64,000 bases of DNA, from the NCBI RefSeq assembly GCF_026262505.1, contig NC_067206.1:34053896-34117895 (forward strand), in the 5' to 3' direction. The translations under genes and the position numbers were made by a program. Numbering within the stretch: position 1 is the first letter of the stretch; each line of letters opens with the position of its first letter. The notes below the pieces were generated by a model. The model worked only from the letters and a program-made list of their open reading frames with translations. It had not been told where the DNA came from and searched no databases. Below, in pieces: positions 52,806 to 60,981 of this stretch. The stretch is from Trichomonas vaginalis G3. Taxonomy: Eukaryota > Parabasalia > Trichomonadida > Trichomonadidae.

Positions 52806-53062
52806 ACAAAGGGTGGAAGCCTATAAAAATTTATGTCAATGATGGCTCAGGAGGTTCAAACATAAAGTATGCAGAAAGTTATAGAGTTTATGCTCTCAAA
52901 GGTGAAAAGCCTTCATTTAAGAACAGCTATTCTAACGCATATCCTCAAAAGCTAACGGATGGGGAAGTGGATGATATGAATGACAGCAAAAATATTAACA
53001 GAAATGGCGACAGAGATGCATGGAATTTGTTTACCATCAGTCAATTGAAGGTTAAACTTTAA
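52802..53062 (+). CDS. Small Polinton protein (86 residues)
   Basis: MNKGWKPIKIYVNDGSGGSN begins a compact basic, Tyr/Asn/Gly-rich protein (YAESYRVYALKGEKPSFKNS). Identical at protein level to its copy in the left-hand fragment. It converges tail to tail with the ATPase gene, with 4 bases of overlap. Possibly a virion or DNA-binding protein; not recognised. Confidence 0.5.
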   Translation: MNKGWKPIKIYVNDGSGGSNIKYAESYRVYALKGEKPSFKNSYSNAYPQKLTDGEVDDMNDSKNINRNGDRDAWNLFTISQLKVKL

Positions 53063-53945
53063 AACAATGTTGGTCGTTCCCATGGAATATTTTTGACTTT
53101 AATGGTATTAGTCATGATATGAATCTCAAGGTATGAACGAGGAGAGATGAGAGACTTATATGCTTCCCAAATTTCTTCAAAAGGTAATGTTATACCTGAC
53201 TGTTTCCAAATGAGTTCAATATCATAGCGTGAGAAACCTTGAAAGATAACGAAGTCAGTTATGAGACGTTTTATGTTTAAAGCAAGGAAACGCCATGTTT
53301 GCATAAGTATTGCTACAGTTAAATGGTAATGTCTGACTTTAGTTATGATGTTAGCTAATGGTGAGTCAGGCTTTGACACTAAACCTTTTCCGGCGAAGTC
53401 GTCACAAACGAGCAGAGTGTTTGAAGGATACTTTTTGAAGGGGTATTTTGAAAGTTTTGATAGAATGTAGTTTGTCAGTCGTTTCATATCGTAAACTCCT
53501 GAGTACTGACGTAAGTGGTGTTTGTCAATAATTCTTTCCATCTCTTCTGAAGTCTTTTGCATTCCTGACTGTATGAACTCTACAATAGCATAATATTTTC
53601 TCTTACGTCGAATGTAACGTTGAAGAAATTCAATGAGTTCGCTATCTGGAACTTTAACGACAGATGCTTGAACTTTACTCATGAATGTTTTCGCTGTTGA
53701 ATCCATAGAGTCTGAATTGCTGATATAATGATTTGGTCATAGTAAGAGTCGTTTCCTAAACGCTCTGTTATGAGTATATGACGAATGAGGTTAAATGTCT
53801 TACCTGAACCCATCTTTCCACAATAGAAATACACACCATTTGAACAGAATTCATAATCTTTGCTGAAAGGAAGAATAAGAGAAGAGTTAAGTTTGTCTGT
53901 AGTTTCATTCATGTCTTCATCTACGTCATGTATTAAATGCTTCAT
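53059..53945 (-). CDS. Polinton packaging ATPase (FtsK/HerA/A32 type)
   Basis: Reverse-strand coding for a P-loop ATPase of about 295 residues: Walker A in YFYCGKMGSGKTFNLIRHI, Walker B in NTLLVCDDFAG, and a long helical region between. HerA/A32-like ATPases pump the genome into the capsid. C-terminal segment RSYLEIHIMTNTIKVKNIP. The gene is broken in this copy (about one break); the left-hand fragment holds a second broken copy. It converges on the 86-residue gene and is divergent from the coat-type protein gene. Confidence 0.8.
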
Positions 53946-53961
53946 TTTATCTCCATTAAAA

Positions 53962-54843
53962 ATGCAAGTCAGAAATATTCAGAACATAGCACCGAGTCTA
54001 ACTGACAAGAGTATAAAGATATACTATGAACACGTTATGATGAAACCAACCAAAATTCAAGAAAGTCAGTATACTTATGAATATCCAAGACACTGGGTAG
54101 AGTATGTAGGAGGTGAGAAAGCTATTGAAATAAGACAAGTTAGAAGTATTCCAGCAGGAAGGACAATATTATTGAAGAACTTTAATGTTTTGAGATATAA
54201 TGATGAAACAAAGAAGCAAGATAGTTTCCCTGTTGCTGTGTATGTGAACTTAGATACAGGAGATGACATGAAAGTTTTTAACACAAAGCTTCAAATGGTA
54301 TTGAAAGAACAACTTATAGCAGAAGGACACCCATTACCTTCAGAAGTTACCATAGCATATAATTTTGAAACAAATGCAATAGATTTTAAAATCGCCTCTG
54401 CAAAGAAGTCAGGTTTTACATTTAATGAAGCAGATGTATATTCGAATGAAAACTTCAAAGCTATTGCATGGTTAGATAATGACGATTGCTTTAAGAAAAT
54501 ATTTAAATTCAGTGACTCAAAGATGTCAATAGATGACCTTCGTGGAATGTTACCATCGACGTTTACAGTTGAAGGCTCAGCAGGATTGCTTACAAGATTG
54601 TCAATTGGTGGCGTTTGGTCTCGTGAGAACATTGTTATAAAATCCAGTATAAGTGAATTTGCTGAAGAATCTATATTATGTCTTTCAAACTACATGTATT
54701 CGCCACCGAAGCATTATAGTATAACAAACTTTGTCAGTAAGTTTAACATAAGACTTGTCGAACCTTCTTCAATGAAAGATGTTGTGCTACCTAAAGATGG
54801 AAAGGATGGACTCATTATTGAGATGATTTTAATTGCATATTAA
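53962..54843 (+). CDS. Polinton structural protein candidate, 293 residues
   Basis: I place the start at ATG 53962 (MQVRNIQNIAPSLTDKSIKI), which follows TTTTATCTCCATTAAAA; a longer frame upstream is antisense to the ATPase gene. The protein is beta-rich in the first half (HWVEYVGGEKAIEIRQVRSI, PVAVYVNLDTGD) and mixed after. A penton/minor capsid (single jelly roll) role fits its position next to the packaging ATPase but is inference. Confidence 0.55.
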   Translation: MQVRNIQNIAPSLTDKSIKIYYEHVMMKPTKIQESQYTYEYPRHWVEYVGGEKAIEIRQVRSIPAGRTILLKNFNVLRYNDETKKQDSFPVAVYVNLDTGDDMKVFNTKLQMVLKEQLIAEGHPLPSEVTIAYNFETNAIDFKIASAKKSGFTFNEADVYSNENFKAIAWLDNDDCFKKIFKFSDSKMSIDDLRGMLPSTFTVEGSAGLLTRLSIGGVWSRENIVIKSSISEFAEESILCLSNYMYSPPKHYSITNFVSKFNIRLVEPSSMKDVVLPKDGKDGLIIEMILIAY

Positions 54844-55074
54844 ATGAGCTTGTTCTTAAAGGTCGTTCATGATGAAATAACTGTTGTAGAAGATGTTAGC
54901 AATTGTTCAGACATTTTGAAGCGAATAGATGAGATAAGAAAGAAGTTAGATAGACCGCAAAGCGGTGAGGGTGAAGCCCGTGAGAATGTTTATGTTTCAT
55001 TGACTTTCTCCAGTAACGAGAACTTTTATGAGATAATATTGAAGAGAGATGATTTTAATATGGGTAAATGGTAG
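54844..55074 (+). CDS. Small Polinton protein carrying a double-hairpin insertion
   Basis: 76 residues starting MSLFLKVVHDEITVVEDVSN; the downstream gene overlaps its last 7 bases. Compared with the left-hand copy, this one has nine extra codons encoding DRPQSGEGEAR in the middle, produced by the double-hairpin micro-element, with the frame kept. No domain recognised. Confidence 0.55.
   Translation: MSLFLKVVHDEITVVEDVSNCSDILKRIDEIRKKLDRPQSGEGEARENVYVSLTFSSNENFYEIILKRDDFNMGKW
54951..54984 (-). repeat. Double-hairpin micro-element, copy 3
   Basis: On the reverse strand GGGC-TTC-ACCC (54969-54979; the fourth pair is G-U in the forward-strand RNA) and ACCGC-TTT-GCGGT (54954-54966), two bases apart as in copies 1 and 2. 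The left-hand Polinton fragment has the empty site, containing TTTATGAAT; the net insertion is 27 bp and keeps the reading frame. Confidence 0.75.
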
Positions 55075-56048
55075 CTTGGGCAGCTTTAGGCGCAATGGGA
55101 ACAAAAGCATTAGCATTTGGAGCAAAAGCACTTGGAGCTTATGACGCAGTAAATAAAATGAGTGGAGGAAGGGTTTCAAAGACATTAGATGCAAATAAAG
55201 GAAAGATTGGAGGCTGGGTTGCAAAGAAGTTAAGATTAAATAAAATAGGGCTCATAAATAAAGCATCCAATTTGGTTGCGACTGAGTCAGAAAATGCTTT
55301 AGGAAAGGACGATGAGTTTGCAAAACACGCAAAAGACTTTAATGACCAGATGAAAGGTGAAACAATGCATTTAAATAGAGTCGATGGAACTAAAGAAAAT
55401 GTTTCTTCTCCACCAGCGGTTTATCCATACGGACCTTATGGAATGTATGGAAACCCTTATGAACGACCATTTGACCCATTGACTGGTGGAAGTAATTGGT
55501 ATCATTATGGACGAAGAAGAAAGACAGTCAAGTTGGAGACAGACGTGAAGAAAGCAACTAAAAAGAAACCAAGGAAGAGAGTTGGAGAAAGCAATGAATT
55601 CAACAGGGTAGAAATGAGGTTAGAAATCGGGTTAGAAATCGGGTTAGATCTCACCACTTCACCTAAATTTATTTTTGTGCTATGTTTTCATACGTGTGAG
55701 GGTGGTGATATCATTTATTTTTTATTTTATTTTTTAAAATTATTTTTATTTTATTTGGATGTAATGACAGAACAAAAGCAACTCATACAAATCAAAACAT
55801 ATAACAAACATACATTTAAACATTTATTCTTCCTTCCTGAGCATAACATGTTCTTTCAAATACATCCGAGACCAGTTGACTTTTCATTGACTGTTTATAA
55901 AGATAGAAATAGTTATATCATTAAACCATACGATGACGAAGGTAAGTTATGTAAATTGTACGTTAAGAAGTTAGAGAAAGTTTATGGCTTCAAGTATGAC
56001 TACAATAGGGTTAACACTGATGATGAAGATATTGAGGAAAATTTATGA
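55068..56048 (+). CDS. Basic hydrophobic small protein and terminal-repeat protein
   Basis: One open frame of 326 codons spanning two units that are separate genes in the left-hand fragment. Unit 1 (~1-172): Ala/Gly-rich hydrophobic start MVAWAALGAMGTKALAFGAK, then YPYGPYGMYGNPYERPFDPL and a Lys/Arg-rich end (KKATKKKPRKR), like membrane-active or core virion proteins. Unit 2, from the Met at 55764: MTEQKQLIQIKTYNKHTFKH, ~94 residues, lying within the terminal inverted repeat. The five-half-site motif copy 6 lies between the units. Whether a fused product is made is unknown. Confidence 0.55.
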   Translation: MVAWAALGAMGTKALAFGAKALGAYDAVNKMSGGRVSKTLDANKGKIGGWVAKKLRLNKIGLINKASNLVATESENALGKDDEFAKHAKDFNDQMKGETMHLNRVDGTKENVSSPPAVYPYGPYGMYGNPYERPFDPLTGGSNWYHYGRRRKTVKLETDVKKATKKKPRKRVGESNEFNRVEMRLEIGLEIGLDLTTSPKFIFVLCFHTCEGGDIIYFLFYFLKLFLFYLDVMTEQKQLIQIKTYNKHTFKHLFFLPEHNMFFQIHPRPVDFSLTVYKDRNSYIIKPYDDEGKLCKLYVKKLEKVYGFKYDYNRVNTDDEDIEENL

Positions 56049-56241
56049 GAACATTAGTGAAGTTGTTAGTGAGAACGATAGTGAGGTGAAATTGTTGGCG
56101 GCTTTGTAAATATTTAAGGTTAAGTTAGTTTTTGCGTTCATGTTGTAAAATATACGTTAACGGTTTTGTAAAGTGTCAAATTCACAAGTATTGGGTAAGG
56201 TGGAACGCAGTGCCACCATACCCAAGACTTGTATACTAACT
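55610..56241 (-). repeat. Right terminal inverted repeat of the Polinton
   Basis: About 630 bp, inverted relative to the left repeat and to the left fragment's terminus. It includes the terminal-repeat gene, a shared CACAAAAATAAATTTAGG block and the five-half-site motif. Tip reads AGTTAGTA inward from 56241. Confidence 0.85.
55619..55663 (-). promoter_or_regulatory. Five-half-site motif, copy 6 (hybrid)
   Basis: GTTAGA at 55619, 55631 and 55643 (12-bp steps), then TCTCACC completing the palindrome position, and TCACC 8 bp further (55659-55663). The spacing is kept but the two sides carry different half-site types, unlike the equivalent site at the other terminus. Confidence 0.7.
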
Positions 56242-57244
56242 AGAGAAGTAGGGAAGCTCGGCATTCGCCGAGCAAATTAAAAATTAACATATGGATTAAA
56301 TTTTAAGAGGAATTCAATTTTAATTACGGGTTGTTCAAATATTGATTAATATAAATTTATTAATAAGAATAAACAATTTTTGTTTTTGAATTTATTCAAT
56401 TTATAGCTTTACATATAGCTTCAAAATTGTACAACTATGATTATTTCAACAAAAAATATCTTACTTTTTCACTTCACTTTCACTCTCACTTTTTCCGTAA
56501 TTCAAATTTCAACATTATGTATTTTAATTCTTTATAGTATTTGTAACATAATTAATCAAATAATAATTGGAAGTTCTGAACTCACTTTTTCCGTAATTCA
56601 AAATCAAAAATATGAATAATATATCTATTTATTATATACTAATGCTATTTTCAACTAGAAGTGAGGTATGGTAATCTTACGGATTCCCATAATTCAATTT
56701 TACGGGAAAAGTGCAGTAAACTACTCAATTTACGGGAAAAGTGTCGTAAACTATTGATGTGGCGGTAAAATCACGGTAATTCACGGAAAGCTATATGCGA
56801 AAATTTGAAATTATACAAAATCGAGCGAAACACTTTTAAATAGGTTGTTCTCGTATTTAAAATACTATTCCCAGATTTATTGTCGTCAGAATATTTCCAA
56901 ATTTTTGCCGATTTACAAAAAATGATTTACAAAGCATATTTTTTAATCTAAAAAATTCCTAAAAAAAGGAACCAGTGTGCGGAAACCTCGGTAAATTACC
57001 GCGGTTCCCGTTGGGACTGCCATAACTTAAACAATTCAATTAATCGAAAATTTCATTTTTTTGTCTTCAACTAAATCAAATTTTGAATGTGTTTCACATT
57101 TGAACATTATTCTTCAATAAAATCTTGCAGTTTGGGCTGAATATTGTTTTGGTAATATTATCAAGAGAAAAAATTCGAAAGTCAAAAAAAAAAAAAATAA
57201 ATGGAAAATTTTAAGATTAAAACAAATCCATGTAGTACAATAAT
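56242..57244. other. Intergenic stretch with hairpin and short dispersed repeats
   Basis: Right beside the Polinton end, GCTCGGC-ATTC-GCCGAGC (56256-56273) is a perfect 7-bp GC-rich hairpin in very AT-rich sequence. CACTTTTTCCGTAATTCAAA occurs twice (56487-56506, 56583-56602), and the inverted form TTACGGGAAAAGTG also twice (56700-56713, 56730-56743). No gene is apparent. Confidence 0.55.
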
Positions 57245-57655
57245 TTAAAATGAAGCATCTTTGCTATCTTTGGCGGTATCTGAAGCTGATTCGGAGTATT
57301 CTGGATTTTCTTGAGCCTTTTGAAGCTTTCTGAATTTATGGATATTGCAAAACATGCACAATGGAATTAATAAAAGACAAAGTAACGGGATTATGAGCAA
57401 AATTATTGCCATAAATCCTGCTGGATTTTTAATAATGAACTGTCCAGCTTTGCCTGCGATGTCTTGGGCAGTTTACATTTTAACTGGAAAATTATCATAT
57501 ATAAATTTATAAACTTTATCACCACCTGATAACATCAAATCAGAGGCTTGGGCATTTAAATCATTCATCTTGTCAATATATTCAGTGAGATTATAGCCCT
57601 TGGCTTGCTGAATGTAATCCCTTGCCATATCAATATATCCTTGGATATCAAACAT
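57245..57655 (-). pseudogene. Small single-pass membrane protein with in-frame UAA
   Basis: The frame from ATG 57655 reads 60 residues (MFDIQGYIDMARDYIQQAKG, LTEYIDKMNDLNAQASDLML), then TAA at 57473-57475, then 75 more residues in the same frame: a TAQDIAGKAGQF lead-in, a membrane segment GFMAIILLIIPLLCLLLIPL and a polar tail (AQENPEYSESASDTAKDS) to a final TAA. Both parts look like real protein, so this is either a pseudogene with one nonsense change, an allelic or sequencing variant, or stop-codon readthrough. The N-terminal part is helical and lacks a signal peptide. Not recognised as a family. Confidence 0.55.
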
Positions 57656-58432
57656 CTTGAAATCTAGAAAATAAATTAGTCAATTTTTTTTCAGGTTTTT
57701 CAAGTGGAAAAAAAAGTTGATATAATCATCGAAACCATTTAACGCTTCTTCCCTTTCGTAGGTATATATTTGAAAAAGTTTATATCTTTGAATTGAAAAT
57801 TGTTTGAATTCAAGAAAAATAATTATCTCTATTAGTCATTTCAAATAATCAACTTTCTGGGGAGTCGTATGAAAATTAACGTACCTCATTTTGAAATTTC
57901 TAATATTTGAAAATAAATTGTCTAAAAACTCCATATTTCAAAATGAAAATAGTTATTAAAATATCATTTACAATTCAAACAATATTGATTGAAAAACCTC
58001 TTCATGAAAATTGACATTGTTCCAAAAATTAAACTATTACTGAGTATTCAATATCTTATTATTGATTTTTTTTTGAGTCGAGGGATCTCAATGTTTTTTT
58101 ATTGATGCATCATCCTTTTCTCTATTTTTGAGTAAATTAATAAAATAAAGTTAATTTTTTAAAAAATGACTCTTTTATTAATGAGAAAACTTAATTTGTA
58201 TCATTATTTTATAATAAACACATGAATCATCAGAAATTTAGTTTGTAATAGTATACCTCTATTCTAATGCCATGAATATCATGAACAATTTTTTTTATTT
58301 TTCCAAATCATTTTCATGTTCTTTTTTCCTTCTAAAATACTTTGACTTGCAATTTATAAGAATTCTGTAAGAATTATAGCCATCTCATTATACTTATAAG
58401 TTTTCTTCCAAAAAAACGTATTTTTTTTACTG
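57656..58432. promoter_or_regulatory. Intergenic stretch with initiator-like motif
   Basis: AT-rich with long T tracts. TCATTA at 58385-58390 fits the TCAYTW initiator, 46 bases before the CDC14-like ATG, rather far but plausible. Nothing else recognised. Confidence 0.35.
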
Positions 58433-59638
58433 ATGACTTTGATACGATCTGAGCTAGGAATTACGATTATTCCTGGCAAATTGTATATGCATTGTCTTCA
58501 GGAAAAGCCAAAAGATAATATTTGTGATCATTATTTCAACTATGATGAAATTCCAGCCTTAGTATTCGAAGCAATGTCTAGAGAAAACGGTCCTCCATCA
58601 CTTCATCAAATTACAGAATTTATTAAAGTTATTAAAGATAAATTAACTAAAATTAACAAACAAATTCACATATGTGTCTCATTAGCAGCCGAATCACGTG
58701 TTAATTGCATGTTTCTTATATGTGCTATGATACTTCTCGAACGTGATTTCATAAATAGCTTTTTAGGCCAGCAAAACAATCAACAATACGTCGCAAAATG
58801 GGGAAAACCAAAACCAAGAAAAATGCCAGACTATGACGATCCTATTTCTATATTTAAAGATGTATATCCACCAATAGAAGAGTTTGAAGATGCTACAGCT
58901 TCTCCATTTACCATTTCTTTGTCAGATGCACTTAATGGCTTCATCAAGGGTGCAAAACTTGGATGGTACTCCCAAACAAGTTTTGATTCTGAAGTCTATA
59001 ACTTCTATTTACAACCAGAAAATGGCTTTATGACCTGGATTGTTCCAAATCGTTTGCTGGTTTTATCTGCACCAGGCGTCGCAGACTCTCCTCTTTTATT
59101 TGATATGCTCCCTCTGTTCAGAAAATGGCACATTTACACAGTTGTTTCATTTACTACAGAATTACGAGGTGCTGAGGATTTAACACGCATTGGAATAGAA
59201 CATCTTACATTGGATACTCCACAGGACTCACTTCCATCCATTTCTGACGTAATTAAATTTTGTGATTTATGCGACCAAGGTCATCCAGTTGCCATTTGCT
59301 CATTAAATGGACTTGGAAGAGGCCCCATGTTTGGCGCTGCATGGCTTATAAGAAGATTCGGCTTCCATCCAAAAGAAGCAATTGGATGGATCAGATGCGT
59401 CAGACAAGGATCAATATATGGTGTCCAACAAGATTTCTTGATGAGAATAGATCGATCTTTCAATCCAGATTCTGTCCAAACTGCACCAGCAAAATCTGGT
59501 CCAACTTTATCTCTTAAATCAAGAAAAAATCAGACAACAAGCATCACAAGTAAACCACAATCAAGACTTGGAACAGCTGGTAAAACAATTTCTACAATGA
59601 ACTCTCCTTCCAAAAGAAAACCTGTAATTGTAATGTAA
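58433..59638 (+). CDS. CDC14-family phosphatase-like protein, catalytic Cys replaced
   Basis: 401 residues with CDC14 layout: N-terminal DSP-like domain (~10-150), linker FEDATASPFTISLSDALNGF, the NGFMTWIVPNRLLVLSAP segment matching CDC14 NGDLNWIVPGKFIAFSGP, and a C-terminal phosphatase domain. In the P-loop, CDC14 HCKAGLGRTG aligns without gaps with CSLNGLGRGP (289-298): the catalytic Cys position is Ser290 and the preceding His is Cys289. Arg296 and the following AIGWIRCVRQGSIYGVQQ are kept. Loss of the nucleophile predicts no phosphatase activity but possible phospho-substrate binding, a pseudophosphatase. Whether Cys289 could act as a shifted nucleophile is doubtful. The tail (~345-401) is Ser/Lys-rich. 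CDC14 normally reverses CDK phosphorylation at mitotic exit. Confidence 0.85.
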   Translation: MTLIRSELGITIIPGKLYMHCLQEKPKDNICDHYFNYDEIPALVFEAMSRENGPPSLHQITEFIKVIKDKLTKINKQIHICVSLAAESRVNCMFLICAMILLERDFINSFLGQQNNQQYVAKWGKPKPRKMPDYDDPISIFKDVYPPIEEFEDATASPFTISLSDALNGFIKGAKLGWYSQTSFDSEVYNFYLQPENGFMTWIVPNRLLVLSAPGVADSPLLFDMLPLFRKWHIYTVVSFTTELRGAEDLTRIGIEHLTLDTPQDSLPSISDVIKFCDLCDQGHPVAICSLNGLGRGPMFGAAWLIRRFGFHPKEAIGWIRCVRQGSIYGVQQDFLMRIDRSFNPDSVQTAPAKSGPTLSLKSRKNQTTSITSKPQSRLGTAGKTISTMNSPSKRKPVIVM

Positions 59639-60981
59639 ATAAATATTTTGTTTGTATTTTTTATCTAACAAATACTAACCTAGAGATTTTTAGAAGAATA
59701 TTCATAAAGAATAAAATTTAGATTTTAGTATATACTTTAAGTCATACAAGATCATATCCTGTTAAATAATTATATCTAAGCTTTTTATATGAAAGGGTGT
59801 CCCAATGTGAGGTGATGCAATTTCGAGTATTGTCCATAACCTCATTTGTATTAAAGATATTAATGATATTGAAATATATATTAGTAGGGCATATACCAAT
59901 GTTTTTATTTCTATGATATTAAAGTCTTAAATACTTCCTGTATACATAAAACTGCTTCGCAATTTTCAAACTTGCGGACCTATCTAGTCCCTGGTTTTTC
60001 CATGGTAGGGATTATACACCAGGAATAATATCTAGGTACAAGATACTAGATATTTTACAGAAAACACTTGACACTTGCTACAAAGTGTCGAGATGCAATT
60101 AGTGGGTAAACTCAAAACTAAGACCGATCGCACTACCATCTCACTAAATTCTGCTAATTACATTTGGAAAACAAATCTAATGGTAACAATTTCCAACCGA
60201 AATGTCTACATTCAAAATTTAATTAGATTTGAATCTAGCCCTCCATTGTTGTTTTTAATCAAGTGAGACACATTAAATACAAAATTTCAATAGTTATACT
60301 AAAAGTTTTATGGAATAAATTTTATTTTCAACTCTCAAATTTTGAGATAAAAGCACTTTTTCCATTCCAGATTTTAAAAATTTACACTTTTCCGACGTTT
60401 TGCCAGGGGCGCGAAGCGACCCAAAAATGTCGGAAAAGTGTAATTCTCGGGTATATGATTATTTTTGCTTTTAATGCCGAACAGCATTTGAATCAAAAAT
60501 AATCATATGTCCGAGAAATTTCACTTTTCGGCACCCTTAAGTAGAGATAGTTATAAATTTAGCAAATTGACATCAGAATGTTTACTATAAGTAATTCAGA
60601 GAATTTTTATTCATTTATATGTAGAAAATAATGTTATCTTATGTAATTAGTGGTTTATCAAGAAATGGAAGCCAAATATTGTTTCATTCATTGCAGTATT
60701 CGAAATTTACGTTGGTATTAAACCAAAGAATATATGATCTATGTATCCTCAGCCTAGATACCATCATTCATATTGTTAGATGGATTTCCCAAAGTAATTT
60801 AACTTTGTCCCAACAAAGAAGAGAATGTTCATACTAATGCATCTGAATTTCATGAATCAATAAAGAAATATCTAGTTTATTTGATGGTGAAATAGACTAA
60901 ATATTGCGAGTTATAAGTGCATCCTTAAACTATTTAGTTGAAAAGATATAAGAATTCAAAATATCTTTAAAAATTGAAATA
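59639..60981. other. Intergenic stretch with hairpins and a BspA-gene relic
   Basis: No intact gene. GACACTT/AAGTGTC (60069-60091) and a 62-nt hairpin at 60382-60443 are the visible structures. At ~60668-60735 the sequence ATTGTTTCATTCATTGCAGTA and its continuation mirrors a segment of the neighbouring BspA-like gene (~61182-61250), a decayed partial duplicate. To stay within what I see: the similarity covers about 70 bp. Confidence 0.5.
60382..60443. repeat. Nested GC-rich hairpin
   Basis: Outer arms TTACACTTTTCCGAC (60382-60396) and the exact complement (60429-60443) form 15 perfect pairs; the inside holds a smaller GC-rich stem with GGG/CCC and CGC-GAA-GCG triloop. GC content stands out from the surroundings. 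The arm resembles the CACTTTTTCCGTAA repeats near 56.5-56.7 kb. Probably a tiny palindromic mobile element or MITE end. Confidence 0.6.

Larger units (their letters stand above)
30738..56241. mobile_element. Polinton/Maverick element, 25.5 kb
   Basis: Bounded by long terminal inverted repeats whose tips read AGTTAGTA then TCTTGGGTAT inward. Contents left to right: small terminal gene, capsid protein, small basic proteins, jelly-roll-like protein, protein-primed-type DNA polymerase B region, KilA/MSV199-like and T5orf172-like proteins, a hairpin array, integrase, tail-fibre-like proteins, several probable virion proteins, FtsK/HerA-type packaging ATPase and a terminal basic protein. This is the Polinton gene set. 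A 2.4-kb Kolobok-like transposon is inserted in the fibre gene. No matching target duplication was found at the tips. It is broken, with roughly ten or more breaks, most in the polymerase region; other genes look whole. High identity to the left-hand fragment implies recent activity. Confidence 0.9.

Noticed and set aside
30732-56247. Target-site duplication of the Polinton
   Set aside because: The 6 bases outside the tips (AGCGAG on the left, AGAGAA on the right) do not match, and shifting the boundary by a few bases does not help.
59795-60540. Possible MITE with ends AAGGGTGTC and GGCACCCTT
   Set aside because: Only about seven bases match at the ends and no target duplication is visible, too little to call an element.
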